This document shows positions 1 to 5,644 of a stretch of 7,063 nt of DNA, in pieces. The translations under genes and the position numbers were made by a program. Source of the stretch: a bacterium (GTDB taxonomy: Bacteria; Vulcanimicrobiota; Vulcanimicrobiia; Vulcanimicrobiales; SCRA01); NCBI GenBank assembly GCA_004298675.1, contig SCRI01000031.1:1-7063 (forward strand), written 5' to 3'. Each line of letters starts with the position of its first letter. The first letter of the stretch is position 1. The notes below the pieces were generated by a model. That model was not told the origin of the DNA, ran no database searches, and saw nothing but the letters and a program-made list of their open reading frames with translations.

Positions 1-444
1 ACGGGTCTGCTCGACGGGCTCGGCGTCTTCAACGGCGTGGGAACGACCAGGCCGTTCTTCATCGCGGGCGCGCGCGGCGCCGATCCCGAGCGGCTCGCGG
101 CGCGGCTGAACGCGCGCGATCTCCCCGGCGTCTGGTTTCGCGCCGGTTACTGGCAGCCGTTCTTCGGCGGCTTCGCGCACGAAACGGTCCCAGGCGTGGA
201 GTTACAGATTTACGACTACCATGTCTATCAGGGCGTGCCGACGGCCGTGGAGATCGCCGTGGCGCTGCGCGAGCTGGCACCGCACGCGCTGCGCTATCAG
301 ACTGCGCTTGACCGCGACTGGGGTACCAGCGTCTTTCGCCGCGCTCTCGAAGCCGGCGACTCCGCGGCGCAGATCCTTGAACGTTGGTCGGAGGCAACGG
401 AGGCCTTCCGCAGTGCCGCGGCGCCGTATCGGCTCTACGCCTAG
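1..444 (+). CDS. NamZ/DUF1343 family protein (exo-beta-N-acetylmuramidase type), 3' end only
   Basis: The frame is open from base 1 to the TAG at 442-444, so only the last 147 residues are in the window and the true start lies upstream. They match the C-terminal part of the DUF1343 family, whose characterised member NamZ removes terminal N-acetylmuramic acid from peptidoglycan fragments in muropeptide recycling. Supporting signs are the GVGTTRPF block near the start (the family has a G-x-GT-x-x-PF-like segment), the PGV-x-F strand, the GVELQIYD strand, and the ending with W-S-E-A and a closing Y-R-L-Y, where homologues end in a similar (R)-x-YLLY. The catalytic N-terminal domain cannot be seen, so substrate and export signal cannot be judged. 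The stop codon overlaps the stop of the convergent anti-sigma gene. The family call is fairly firm; enzymatic activity is inferred from the family. Confidence 0.8.
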   Translation, partial: TGLLDGLGVFNGVGTTRPFFIAGARGADPERLAARLNARDLPGVWFRAGYWQPFFGGFAHETVPGVELQIYDYHVYQGVPTAVEIAVALRELAPHALRYQTALDRDWGTSVFRRALEAGDSAAQILERWSEATEAFRSAAAPYRLYA

Positions 445-1085
445 CGCGTGCCTACGGGCGCAACCACCGGTAGGCGCGCGCGCAGCAAGGCCGACGATTG
501 CGGCGCACCGGGCGTGCTCACCGCGACTTCATCGACTGCACCACGCACGAGCACGTAGGCTGGATCCCCTTTGACCAGGCCCGCGTTGCGCCAGGCGCCG
601 TCGCGACGGATCCAGAGTTGGTAGGGTCCCGGCGCGTCGATCAGCACGTAGCACCACGAGCGGTCGAGCCCGTAGATCACCTTGCCGCGCGGCGCCGTAG
701 CCGTGGCGGCGCGCAGCGGCAGGTACGCGAAATGCCCCTGTGCCAGCGCGATCTGCGGCGCATGCAGCGCCGCGATCTCGCCGCGTTGAACGTCGAGCCG
801 TTGCAGCAAGACACCGCTGACAAGAGCCAGCAGAACGGCAGCGGCCACGGCAAGCGACGTCAACGCGTTCCACGCGCGGCGCGGGGGCTGCGGCGCGGGC
901 AGCAGCAAGCCCGGCGGTGCGCCGGCGTCCGGTAGCAGTGCCGAGAGCGCATAGGCGGTCTCGCAACTCTCAGCGAGACGCTGCGCGCAGGCAGAGCACG
1001 TTCGAGCGTGACGCTCGACGTCGCGGCGTTCGCGCTCGTCGAGATCGCCTAGCGCGTAGAGCTCCGCTCGCTCATCCAGATGCAC
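441..1085 (-). CDS. RskA-like anti-sigma factor with zinc-binding N-terminus and one membrane helix
   Basis: This 214-residue protein has anti-sigma architecture. Residues 1-50 form an acidic/basic helical domain with the ZAS zinc signature H26-x3-C30-x2-C33. Residues about 74-95 are one hydrophobic membrane helix. Residues about 96-214 form a beta-rich extracytoplasmic domain typical of anti-sigma-K (RskA) C-termini, with G-K-V-I-Y-G-L, YQLWIRRDG and A-V-S-T-P-G segments. Such proteins hold an ECF sigma factor at the membrane until a periplasmic signal triggers release. The start is GTG at 1085. It has a GGAGG ribosome site 9 bases upstream and overlaps the sigma-remnant stop by 14 bases, the usual translational coupling of such pairs. 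The cognate sigma gene is truncated, so the protein may now be an orphan, although its own frame is intact. Its stop (443-441) overlaps the stop of the NamZ-like gene. Confidence 0.85.
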   Translation of the reverse strand: MHLDERAELYALGDLDERERRDVERHARTCSACAQRLAESCETAYALSALLPDAGAPPGLLLPAPQPPRRAWNALTSLAVAAAVLLALVSGVLLQRLDVQRGEIAALHAPQIALAQGHFAYLPLRAATATAPRGKVIYGLDRSWCYVLIDAPGPYQLWIRRDGAWRNAGLVKGDPAYVLVRGAVDEVAVSTPGAPQSSALLRARLPVVAPVGTR

Positions 1086-1222
1086 GCTCGTCTCCCTCCA
1101 CGAGATTGCGCCGCAGCCGCCGCATGGCCAGCGCGATGCGTTTCTTTACGGTGCCGAGCGGCAGATGCAGCGCGGCGGCGATCTCCACATGCGTCTCCCC
1201 GCCGAAGTAGGCGCGCTGAAGC
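1072..1222 (-). pseudogene. ECF sigma factor remnant (region 4 only, 5' part lost)
   Basis: From about 1222 down to the TGA at 1074-1072 the minus strand encodes about 49 residues of sigma-70 region 4. It begins LQRAYFGGETHVEIAAAL, runs through the helix-turn-helix PLGTVKKRI and ends with the LRRNL helix. This is the -35-recognising end of an ECF factor of the SigK/RpoE kind. Region 2, the linker and the first helix of region 4 are absent. The sequence before 1222 is the end of the metallophosphoesterase in another frame. The frame is open back to an ATG at 1272, which would give 66 residues, but residues 1-17 resemble no sigma factor. A normal ECF factor is about 170-200 residues, so roughly two thirds is missing. 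The position next to the anti-sigma gene supports its identity. A deletion joining it to the phosphoesterase is the simplest explanation; an assembly join is the alternative. Confidence 0.8.
1086..1099 (-). promoter_or_regulatory. Ribosome binding site fixing the GTG start of the anti-sigma gene
   Basis: On the minus strand GGAGGGAGA runs from 1099 and is followed by CGAGC, then GTG at 1085. The GGAGG core lies 9 bases from the start codon, inside the last codons of the sigma remnant. It supports GTG over any internal ATG as the anti-sigma start. Confidence 0.6.
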
Positions 1223-1225
1223 GTG

Positions 1226-2101
1226 CTAGGCGAAGGGCGTGTCGCTGATGCTAACATCCCCCATCGGCGCAATCTCTACCGTGCGGTATCCCAGTGCACG
1301 GCGTAACTCCGCGGCAGCTAGCGTCACCGGAGCGGGATGGTCGCCCTGACCGGGAGCCGGCAACGGATAAGCCGTGCCGCGCGCCGTGTAAAAGCGGGCG
1401 TGCCCTTCGACGCTCTGCTGAATCTGGTGGATATGGCCGTTGAGCACCGTCACCGACGCGAAGCGCTTGGTCAGCGCCAGCGCCGCTGCAGAGTCGGCGG
1501 TCGACCAGCCTCAGGCCGGATAGACGGCGAAGAGCGGCACGTGCGCGAACAGCACCAGCGGCTTCTCGCTGGAGACGCGTGCGAGATCGCGCTCCAGCCA
1601 GGCGAGCTGATCGGCACCGAGCTTCCCCATGCCTTCGAAGGCACGCACGTTGATCAGCGTGACGAAATGCACGCCGTTGCTCTCGAAGCTGAACCAGCCG
1701 TCTGCGGCGTCTTTGCGCCCGAAGGCCTGATAGAAGGCCGCCCCTTTGTCGCCGATGAGATCGTGCTCCCCCGGCAGGACGACGAGCTCCGTTTTGAGCT
1801 CGGCTAGCACCTCTTTGGCCAGGGCGAACTGCGCGGGCTTGGAGAGGTGGGTCACGTCGCCGGTGTGGACGACGAACGCGGGGCGTTGCGGCAGCGCCAC
1901 AATCCGTGCAAGCGCCTCGCGCAACGTCGCCTCCACGTCGGTATTGGCCGTACCCGTGAAGCCGAGATGGCTGTCGCTAATCTGCACGAACGAGAACTCG
2001 CCGGGCCTCGCTTGCGCTTGCACCGGCAGGCCGCCGGCCAGCGTCCAGCCGAGACCCACGCCGAACCAGCCGGCGCACGAGAGAAACTGCTGGCGGTCCA
2101 T
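1226..2101 (-). pseudogene. Exported calcineurin-type metallophosphoesterase interrupted by an in-frame TGA
   Basis: The ATG at 2101 opens a frame that reads as one metallophosphoesterase of 291 codons except for TGA at 1513-1511 (codon 197). Residues 1-31 look like a signal peptide, but the twin-arginine I recall in homologues (RRxFL) is R3-Q4 here. Metal-binding motifs appear in family order: D43-x-H45, G81-D82, GEHD 111-114, H187 in FAHVPL, and after the stop GHIH 222-225. The frame does not shift across the stop. The flanks VYPA and GWSTADS fit homologues that, from memory, have a tryptophan there, so TGG to TGA is the likely change. Termination would leave 196 residues without the final GHxH ligands, probably inactive. 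The family hydrolyses phosphoesters; the substrate is unknown. It lies 9 bases after the cupredoxin gene in one operon. TGA ends other genes here, so recoding is unlikely. Confidence 0.75.
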
Positions 2102-2113
2102 GGTCTCCTCCTA
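2102..2113 (-). promoter_or_regulatory. Ribosome binding site overlapping the cupredoxin stop codon
   Basis: The minus strand reads TAGGAGGAGACC and then ATG. The TAG ends the cupredoxin gene and the same bases begin a strong AGGAGGAG site for the phosphoesterase. This ties the two genes into one transcript with probable translational coupling. Confidence 0.65.
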
Positions 2114-2446
2114 ACGCGGCGTCACCACGATCGTGCCTTTCATCCACGGATGAATGGCGCAGACGTAGCGGTAGGTGCCCGGTTGGTCGAACGTGTGCTG
2201 GTAGGTGCCGTGCGCGTCGAGCCCGCCCGAGTCGAACATCCCGTCGTCGGCGGTGACGGTGTGCGCGTCGCTGTCGTCGTTGCGAAAACGTACGGTCGTC
2301 CCGGCGGCGATCGTCAGCGTCGCCGGCGCATACGCAAAGTTGGCAATGGTGACGCTCGCCCCCGGCTGCGGGGCGGCGGTCTGCGGCGGCGCGGCGGCGG
2401 CCAGTGCGATCGTCGCGGCGAGAACGGCAATGCTCTGGTACTTCAT
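2111..2446 (-). CDS. Secreted cupredoxin (amicyanin/plastocyanin-like type 1 copper protein)
   Basis: This 111-residue protein has a signal peptide at residues 1-19 (MKYQSIAVLAATIALAAAA), a Pro/Gln/Ala-rich stretch to about 30, and then one cupredoxin domain. The four expected type 1 copper ligands are visible: H62 in SDAHTV, then C96, H99 and M102 in the loop C-A-I-H-P-W-M. The C-x2-H-x2-M spacing is the short loop of amicyanin. The protein would carry electrons or copper in the periplasm or outside the cell. It is the first gene of the minus-strand cluster. The ATG at 2446 has no clear Shine-Dalgarno sequence, so a leaderless transcript is possible. Pairing of a small cupredoxin, a metallophosphoesterase and an ECF sigma/anti-sigma pair suggests the regulator controlled an envelope or metal stress response; this is inference. 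All copper ligands are intact, so this gene can still be functional. Confidence 0.88.
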   Translation of the reverse strand: MKYQSIAVLAATIALAAAAPPQTAAPQPGASVTIANFAYAPATLTIAAGTTVRFRNDDSDAHTVTADDGMFDSGGLDAHGTYQHTFDQPGTYRYVCAIHPWMKGTIVVTPR

Positions 2447-2452
2447 GGCCGC

Positions 2453-2481
2453 AATACGCCGCCGGGAGGCCGCGCGGATCC
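2453..2481 (-). promoter_or_regulatory. Possible ECF-type promoter for the cupredoxin operon
   Basis: On the minus strand GGATCC (2481-2476) is followed after 17 bases by CGTATT (2458-2453). This is a loose fit to the GGAAC-like -35 and CGT-like -10 layout of many ECF promoters. The -10 would sit only 6 bases from the ATG, so transcription would begin at or near the start codon, in keeping with the missing ribosome site. A match this loose can arise by chance in GC-rich DNA. Confidence 0.22.
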
Positions 2482-2501
2482 CTCGCGCGTGGGCGAAGGG
2501 G

Positions 2502-2518
2502 CGCAGGCTCGACCTGCG
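2502..2518. promoter_or_regulatory. Inverted repeat just upstream of glcD, candidate operator
   Basis: CGCAGG (2502-2507) and CCTGCG (2513-2518) form a perfect 6-base inverted repeat around a 5-base centre, 12 bases before the glcD ATG. The next bases, GAAAGG at 2518-2523, are the only plausible ribosome site for glcD, 7 bases from the start. Either an operator or a small hairpin at the ribosome site would affect glcDE expression. No regulator gene for glycolate (such as a GntR-type GlcC) is in the window, so the role is unproven. Confidence 0.35.
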
Positions 2519-2530
2519 AAAGGCGCACCC

Positions 2531-3934
2531 ATGAGCGGTCTTGTCGACGATCTGATCGCGGCGCTCGGTCCCGAGGCGGTCTTACACCAACTCGAGGACC
2601 TGCGCGTCTACGCCTACGACGGCTACCGCTCCGGTGACGCGCTGCCGTCCGCCGCGATTCTGCCGCGCGACACGAAGGAGGTCGCGCGCGCCGTACGCAT
2701 CTGCGGCGAGCACGGGGTACCGATCGTCGCGCGCGGCGCCGGCACCGGTCTATGCGGAGCGGCCGTTCCGCCAGCCGGCGCTGCCGTGATCTCGCTCGCG
2801 CGCATGAACCGCATCTTGGAGATCGACACGCACCGCCGGCGCGCACGGGTGCAGCCGGGACTGATGAATCTCAAGCTCTCCGATGCCGCCAAGCCGCACG
2901 GCCTCTTCTACGCGCCCGATCCCTCGAGTCAGAAGATCTCGTCGATCGGCGGTAACGTCGGCACCAACGCGGGCGGGCCGCACTGTCTCTCGTACGGTGT
3001 CACCACGAACAACGTGCTGGGCTTGGAGTTCGTCGGCGACGACGGCGAGGTCTATCGCTGCCATCAGGACGATCCGGGCTACGATCTCACCGGCGTGCTG
3101 GTGGGCAGCGAAGGGACGCTCGGCATCGTCACCGAGATCGACGTACGCCTGCGCCGCCTGCCGGAGGAGACGCGCGTCTTCCTCGCCGTCTACGACTCCC
3201 TGGATGCCGCTTCCGCCACCGTCAGCGAGATCATCGGACACGGCTTGCTGCCGACTGCGCTGGAAATGATGGACAAGGTGATGATCAAAGCCGTAGAGGA
3301 GGCGTTTCATGCGGGGTATCCGCAGGACGCTGAGGCGGTGCTGCTCGTGGAAGTCGCCGGCTCGCGTGAAGGCACTGCGGAGGCCGAGCACGCCGTCGCG
3401 CGGATCGCGAAGGATGGCGGCGCGCTGACCTGGCGCGCCGCGCGCACGCAAGACGAGCGCGACGCGCTGTGGGCGGCGCGTAAGGGGGCCGCGGGCGCCG
3501 TCGGCCGCCTGGCTCCCAACTATTATATTCAGGACGCGACCGTGCCGCGCACGCGCCTGCCCGAGGCGCTGCGCGCCGTGGAGGAGATCGCGCACGATCA
3601 TGCGTTGATCGTCGCCAACGTCTTCCACGCCGGCGACGGTAATCTCCATCCCTTGCTGCTGTTCGATCGCCGTGTTCCGCGTGAAGTCGAGGCCGTCGTG
3701 CGCGCCGGCACGGAGATTCTCAAGCACTGCATCGCGCTGGGCGGCACGATCTCCGGCGAGCACGGCATCGGTTACGAGAAGCGCGAGGCGTTGCCGTTGG
3801 TCTTCTCCACGCAGGACCTCGCCGCGATGGTGCGCCTGCGCGACACCTTAGATCCGCACGCGCTCTTCAATCCCGGGAAGATCTTCCCCAGCGGGGCCTC
3901 CTGCGCCGAGGTACGTGAGGGCCATGCTCGCTGA
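2531..3934 (+). CDS. glcD: Glycolate oxidase/dehydrogenase FAD subunit GlcD
   Basis: This 467-residue FAD-linked oxidase is close to the usual GlcD length. The PCMH-type FAD-binding domain covers about residues 35-215: LPRDTKEVARAVRIC, VARGAGTGLCGAA (66-78), SSIGGNVGTNAGGP (137-150) and LVGSEGTLGIVTEID (190-204). The C-terminal FAD-oxidase domain has N-V-FHAGDGNLHP with H366 and H373, GTISGEHGIGYEK with H411, and a final FNPGKIFP. In Escherichia coli GlcD works with GlcE and GlcF to oxidise glycolate to glyoxylate and pass electrons to the respiratory chain; related enzymes use D-lactate. The frame is open back to 1847, but that extension is antisense to the phosphoesterase and cupredoxin genes and resembles nothing. 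The ATG at 2531 gives a normal N-terminus, with GAAAGG 7 bases upstream. glcE overlaps its end. Substrate choice between glycolate and another 2-hydroxyacid cannot be read here. Confidence 0.92.
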   Translation: MSGLVDDLIAALGPEAVLHQLEDLRVYAYDGYRSGDALPSAAILPRDTKEVARAVRICGEHGVPIVARGAGTGLCGAAVPPAGAAVISLARMNRILEIDTHRRRARVQPGLMNLKLSDAAKPHGLFYAPDPSSQKISSIGGNVGTNAGGPHCLSYGVTTNNVLGLEFVGDDGEVYRCHQDDPGYDLTGVLVGSEGTLGIVTEIDVRLRRLPEETRVFLAVYDSLDAASATVSEIIGHGLLPTALEMMDKVMIKAVEEAFHAGYPQDAEAVLLVEVAGSREGTAEAEHAVARIAKDGGALTWRAARTQDERDALWAARKGAAGAVGRLAPNYYIQDATVPRTRLPEALRAVEEIAHDHALIVANVFHAGDGNLHPLLLFDRRVPREVEAVVRAGTEILKHCIALGGTISGEHGIGYEKREALPLVFSTQDLAAMVRLRDTLDPHALFNPGKIFPSGASCAEVREGHAR

Positions 3935-5237
3935 CGCGTACGCGCCGCTGCGCGAGATTCCCGACCTCGATGTCATCGACGGCTCTCAAGCCGGGGTCTT
4001 CCGCATCGGAGAGCAGCGCGCGCGCCTGGCCGTGCGCCCGCGCACGCACGCGGCCGCCGCCGCGGCGCTACGCGCCTGCGCCGCGGCTGGACTGCACGTC
4101 GTGCCGTACGGCGGCGGCACCGCGCAGACACTGGGGCATCCGCCGTTTCGCATCGACGTGGTACTCGCGCTCGATCTTCTGCGCGGCATCCACGCCTACG
4201 ATCCGCACGATCTCACGCTTTCGGTAGAGGCGGGGACCACGCTCGCCGAGCTCGCGCAGACGCTCGCACGCGCCGGGCAGCACCTGCCGCTCGATGGCGC
4301 GCAGCCGGCGCGCGCCACCGTCGGCGGCCTGCTGGCGACGGGGCACGCCGGTTGGCGCGCCGGAACCTATGGCCGCCCGCGCGATCTGCTGATCGGGCTG
4401 CGCACCGCGCTCACCGATGGCAGTCAGGCGCTGAGCGGCGGCATGGTGGTCAAGAACGTCACCGGCTACGATCTCGGGAAACTCCATGCGGGGGCGCTTG
4501 GAACACTCGGTGTCATCCTGCGCGCGAACTTCAAGGTCATGCCGTTGGCACCGGCGCGGCGCTTCGTCGCGGCGGCGCTACCCGAAGGCACGCGTGCCTC
4601 CGTGCTCACGCGCATCGATACGCTGATCTTACGCCCCAGCGCCGCGCTCGTGCTGCGCGGTTGGGAGGGCGAGTTACCCTGGAAGAGCGGCGATGAAGGC
4701 AGCATCGCGGTCATGCTGGAGGGCGCAGCCGGCGAGATCGATCGCGCCACACGCGACCTGCGCAGCGCGCTCGGGGCTGCCGGTATTCCCGGCGCGTCGA
4801 TCTTCGATCAAGCGCGCGCCGATGACGCGCTCGCGCAGTTGAACGATCTCTGGGGCTCCGAGATCGGCGGCCGCTCCGCCGCCTACTGCCTGCGCGACGA
4901 TACCACGCGCTTAATTTCTTGGGCAGCGATGCTCGAACGTATCGCCGTCACCGAGCAGATGGCGGTCGACTTCGCCGCCGACCTGCTCGACGGCAGGCTG
5001 CTGGTGCGGCTCGCTGCTCCCACAGGCCACGCGCTACGTTCTTCGCTGCCGTCGTGCGAAGAGTTCATCCGCAAGGAAGCGCCGGGCGCGCGGCTCCTCC
5101 ACGCCCCCGAGTGGGCCCGCCGTGAGTTCCCCGTGTGGGGCGGCGAGCCCAGCGCCATCGCGCGGATGCGCGAGATCAAGCGCGCCTTCGATCCCGCCGG
5201 AACGCTCAACGCCGGGCGTTACGTCGGCAAGATTTAG
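3924..5237 (+). CDS. glcE: Glycolate oxidase/dehydrogenase subunit GlcE
   Basis: This is a 437-residue FAD-binding protein of the GlcE kind. The PCMH-like fold has LAVRPRTHAAAAAALRAC (35-52), VPYGGGTAQTLG (60-71), the LSVEAGTTLAEL strand (99-110), the GGLLATG turn (134-140), and MVVKNVTGYDLGKLHAGALGTLGVI (174-198), a hallmark of GlcE. It ends with FDPAGTLNAGRYVGKI, like other family members. GlcE resembles GlcD but has a shorter C-terminal part, and it is required for activity of the E. coli complex. The ATG at 3924 overlaps glcD by 11 bases. An in-frame GTG at 3915 is an alternative that would add MRA; the ribosome site does not decide between them. At about 437 residues it is longer than E. 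coli GlcE (about 350), mainly in the region after residue 205. No glcF follows, which is unusual for this operon. Confidence 0.88.
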   Translation: MLADAYAPLREIPDLDVIDGSQAGVFRIGEQRARLAVRPRTHAAAAAALRACAAAGLHVVPYGGGTAQTLGHPPFRIDVVLALDLLRGIHAYDPHDLTLSVEAGTTLAELAQTLARAGQHLPLDGAQPARATVGGLLATGHAGWRAGTYGRPRDLLIGLRTALTDGSQALSGGMVVKNVTGYDLGKLHAGALGTLGVILRANFKVMPLAPARRFVAAALPEGTRASVLTRIDTLILRPSAALVLRGWEGELPWKSGDEGSIAVMLEGAAGEIDRATRDLRSALGAAGIPGASIFDQARADDALAQLNDLWGSEIGGRSAAYCLRDDTTRLISWAAMLERIAVTEQMAVDFAADLLDGRLLVRLAAPTGHALRSSLPSCEEFIRKEAPGARLLHAPEWARREFPVWGGEPSAIARMREIKRAFDPAGTLNAGRYVGKI

Positions 5238-5266
5238 GCCGTCGAAGAACACTTGAGTACGGCCTA
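5235..5266. repeat. Perfect 8-base inverted repeat at the end of glcE
   Basis: TAGGCCGT (5235-5242) and ACGGCCTA (5259-5266) are perfect inverted copies separated by 16 bases, and the first copy contains the glcE stop codon. The RNA would form an 8-base-pair stem with a 16-base loop. No run of T follows, so it is not a classical intrinsic terminator. It could stabilise the 3' end of the glcDE message or mark the edge of inserted DNA. Confidence 0.5.
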
Positions 5267-5644
5267 CTGTTCATCACATAGCTGTTTGGCGACGAGGACG
5301 ACTTTTGCGAACAAATGAACGATAGGCCAACAGTCGACCGCAACAGCGACGATGAGCCCGCACGAACCGCTATTCGTTGAGACCTCTATCTACATGCCGA
5401 ATCACGTCAATGATGTCTAGCAAGAAATGCTGACGTGCTCACTATCGATCATCGAACCAAAGGGTAGAGCCCCGACACAGCATTGACGCACGCCGAGCGC
5501 AGACGTAATATGCGTTAATCGCTACGATGTAGCGGTGTCGAATTCATGAATAAGTAACGAGGGAACCGGGCCCAATGCTGCGCGACCCGCGCACGATCTG
5601 ACTTCTCATAGCCCACGAAAACATCTGGTCGCATACATGGCCAG
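5238..5644. other. Low-GC intergenic stretch without a convincing gene
   Basis: These 407 bases lie between the stops of the convergent glcE and HAD genes. G+C is visibly lower than in the flanks: 32 of 60 at 5281-5340 and 26 of 60 at 5401-5460. I find no tRNA, no CRISPR-like repeats and no frame with a ribosome site and family-like sequence. Besides the repeats near 5235-5328 it holds two small perfect hairpins, CGCTAC-GAT-GTAGCG at 5520-5534 and TGCGCG-ACC-CGCGCA at 5579-5593. Neither is followed by a T run on either strand. The second lies 52 bases past the HAD stop and could act as a weak 3' end for it. A 22-codon frame at 5352-5420 is open but lacks support. Confidence 0.6.
5261..5328. 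repeat. Imperfect 14-base inverted repeat after glcE
   Basis: GGCCTACTGTTCAT (5261-5274) and ATGAACGATAGGCC (5315-5328) match as inverted copies at 12 of 14 positions, with two adjacent mismatches and a 40-base spacer. The first arm shares GGCCTA with the shorter repeat at 5235-5266, so the two structures exclude each other. TAGGCC or its complement thus occurs three times in about 95 bases. The function is unknown. Confidence 0.4.

Noticed and set aside
1511-1513. Selenocysteine at the phosphoesterase TGA
   Set aside because: The flanks suggest a tryptophan position, not a catalytic cysteine, and I see no convincing SECIS-like hairpin right after the codon.
1511-1513. Alternative genetic code with TGA as tryptophan
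   Set aside because: TGA is used as the ordinary stop of glcD, the HAD gene and the MFS gene in this window, and TGG encodes tryptophan throughout.
1847-2530. Long N-terminal extension of the glcD frame back to 1847
   Set aside because: It is antisense to the phosphoesterase and cupredoxin genes, resembles no family and is very arginine-rich. GlcD starts naturally at 2531 with a ribosome site.
2750-3763. 337-codon open frame on the minus strand inside glcD
   Set aside because: It is a shadow of the strong codon bias of glcD and has no recognisable motif of its own.
5352-5420. 22-codon frame with a slightly PIN-toxin-like FVETSIY segment
   Set aside because: It is too short, has no ribosome site and does not continue past the stop into the rest of a PIN domain. 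Chance resemblance is likely.
5520-5593. Two short hairpins as intrinsic terminators
   Set aside because: The stems are only 6 base pairs and no T run follows on either strand.
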